DNA of 14,671 nt, taken from assembly GCA_023429275.1 (NCBI GenBank), contig JAEYWB010000313.1, positions 1 to 14,671 of the forward strand, written 5' to 3'. Position 1 is the first letter of the stretch. Every line of letters begins with the position of its first letter. The notes below the pieces were generated by a model. The model saw only the letters and a list, made by a program, of their open reading frames with translations. It did not search any database and was not told the origin of the DNA. This DNA comes from Planctomycetota bacterium (GTDB taxonomy: Bacteria; Planctomycetota; Planctomycetia; Planctomycetales; Planctomycetaceae). Below, one piece after another: positions 14,354 to 14,671 of the stretch. Both the position numbers and the translations under genes were made by a program.

Positions 14354-14671
14354 ATGACTGATAGACTGGCCGTTGCCGTGATTTATGCGTCAGTGCATCA
14401 CGGGAATACCCGCAAACTGGCGGAGGTGCTGTCCGCCGAACTCTCGTCTGACCTTTTTTCTGTCGAGGAAGCGCGGTCAGTCAATCTGAGCCGCTACGAC
14501 CTCTTGGGGGTTGGATCCGGAATCTATTTCGGGCGGCACCATGACTCACTGCGCCAGCTCGTTGATTCGTGGCAGCAGCCACCACGGCGTGTCTTCCTCT
14601 TCTCGACTGCGGGATTACCGTTTCTGTGGCGGTTCCAACATGCATCGCTGAGACGACTCATGTCTCGCAAG
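14354..14671 (+). CDS. Flavodoxin-family protein (3' end outside window)
   Basis: 106 codons are visible before the right edge. The first beta strand (AVAVIYAS) leads to the FMN phosphate loop SVHHGNTRKLAE, the flavodoxin hallmark (T/SxxxGNTxxxA); then GSGIYFGRHHDSL follows, the second FMN-contacting loop, and FLFSTAG, the next strand. Many flavodoxin-domain proteins of this type are short stand-alone redox carriers or quinone-type reductases; the partner is unknown. ATG 14354 (MTDRLAV) places the strand at the usual position; an in-frame ATG at 14321 adds 11 residues and overlaps a small upstream frame. A role beside the hydrogenase or fhs is possible but unproven. Confidence 0.88.
   Translation, partial: MTDRLAVAVIYASVHHGNTRKLAEVLSAELSSDLFSVEEARSVNLSRYDLLGVGSGIYFGRHHDSLRQLVDSWQQPPRRVFLFSTAGLPFLWRFQHASLRRLMSRK

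Noticed and set aside
1..14671. CRISPR arrays, tRNA or rRNA genes, insertion sequences, phage or toxin-antitoxin genes
   Set aside because: No repeated spacer pattern, no cloverleaf or rRNA-like stretch, no transposase motif and no terminal inverted repeats were seen in the window.

Overview
The window holds one compact [NiFe]-hydrogenase locus flanked by unrelated or only loosely related genes. The DNA is GC-rich and densely coded. A leading secreted hydrolase with a twin-arginine signal (DRRTFLK), the gene content and the protein style suggest a planctomycete-like bacterium. That assignment is inference from style only; no rRNA or marker gene is present.

Left edge (1-845, minus strand): the first 281 codons of a Tat-exported alpha/beta hydrolase (acetylxylan-esterase-like), cut by the window edge. 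A 312-base gap (846-1157) follows, with no convincing gene but three short perfect inverted repeats.

Core (1158-11013, all minus strand, so read from right to left): a cyclic-nucleotide-binding-fold protein without a DNA-binding domain, then four structural subunits in the order beta (hydB), gamma (hydG), delta (hydD), alpha (hydA). This is the sulfhydrogenase or group 3b NAD(P)-linked hydrogenase arrangement. Next come the large-subunit maturation protease, hypA, hypB, hypF, hypC and hypD. Most junctions overlap (ATGA, TGATG or 8-base overlaps), so this is very probably one translationally coupled operon. hypE, the only Hyp gene missing from it, lies across a 254-base divergent promoter region (11014-11267) on the plus strand and ends in the expected Pro-Arg-Ile-Cys. 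Together HypA-F plus the protease are a full set for building the Ni-Fe(CN)2CO site, and HydB/G pass electrons between the HydD clusters and NAD(P)H.

Right flank: fhs (formate-tetrahydrofolate ligase, minus strand) converges on hypE. Directly after the fhs stop is a short minus-strand reading frame whose first ~30 residues look like the start of an MgtC-type membrane protein and which then runs antisense into hypE, possibly the scar of an insertion. Upstream of fhs, on the plus strand, a 41-codon candidate small gene leads into a flavodoxin-family protein cut by the right edge.

Points most worth checking: the HypE here has Met where HypE normally has the Lys of the GDTKVV motif, plus several other motif changes; the divergent promoter carries repeated GTGAC/GTCAC elements; the stand-alone cyclic-nucleotide-fold protein opens the hydrogenase operon; and a C1-activating enzyme and a flavodoxin sit next to an NAD(P)H hydrogenase. 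I did not see a clearly new type of system; the locus is a recognisable hydrogenase module with unusual details.
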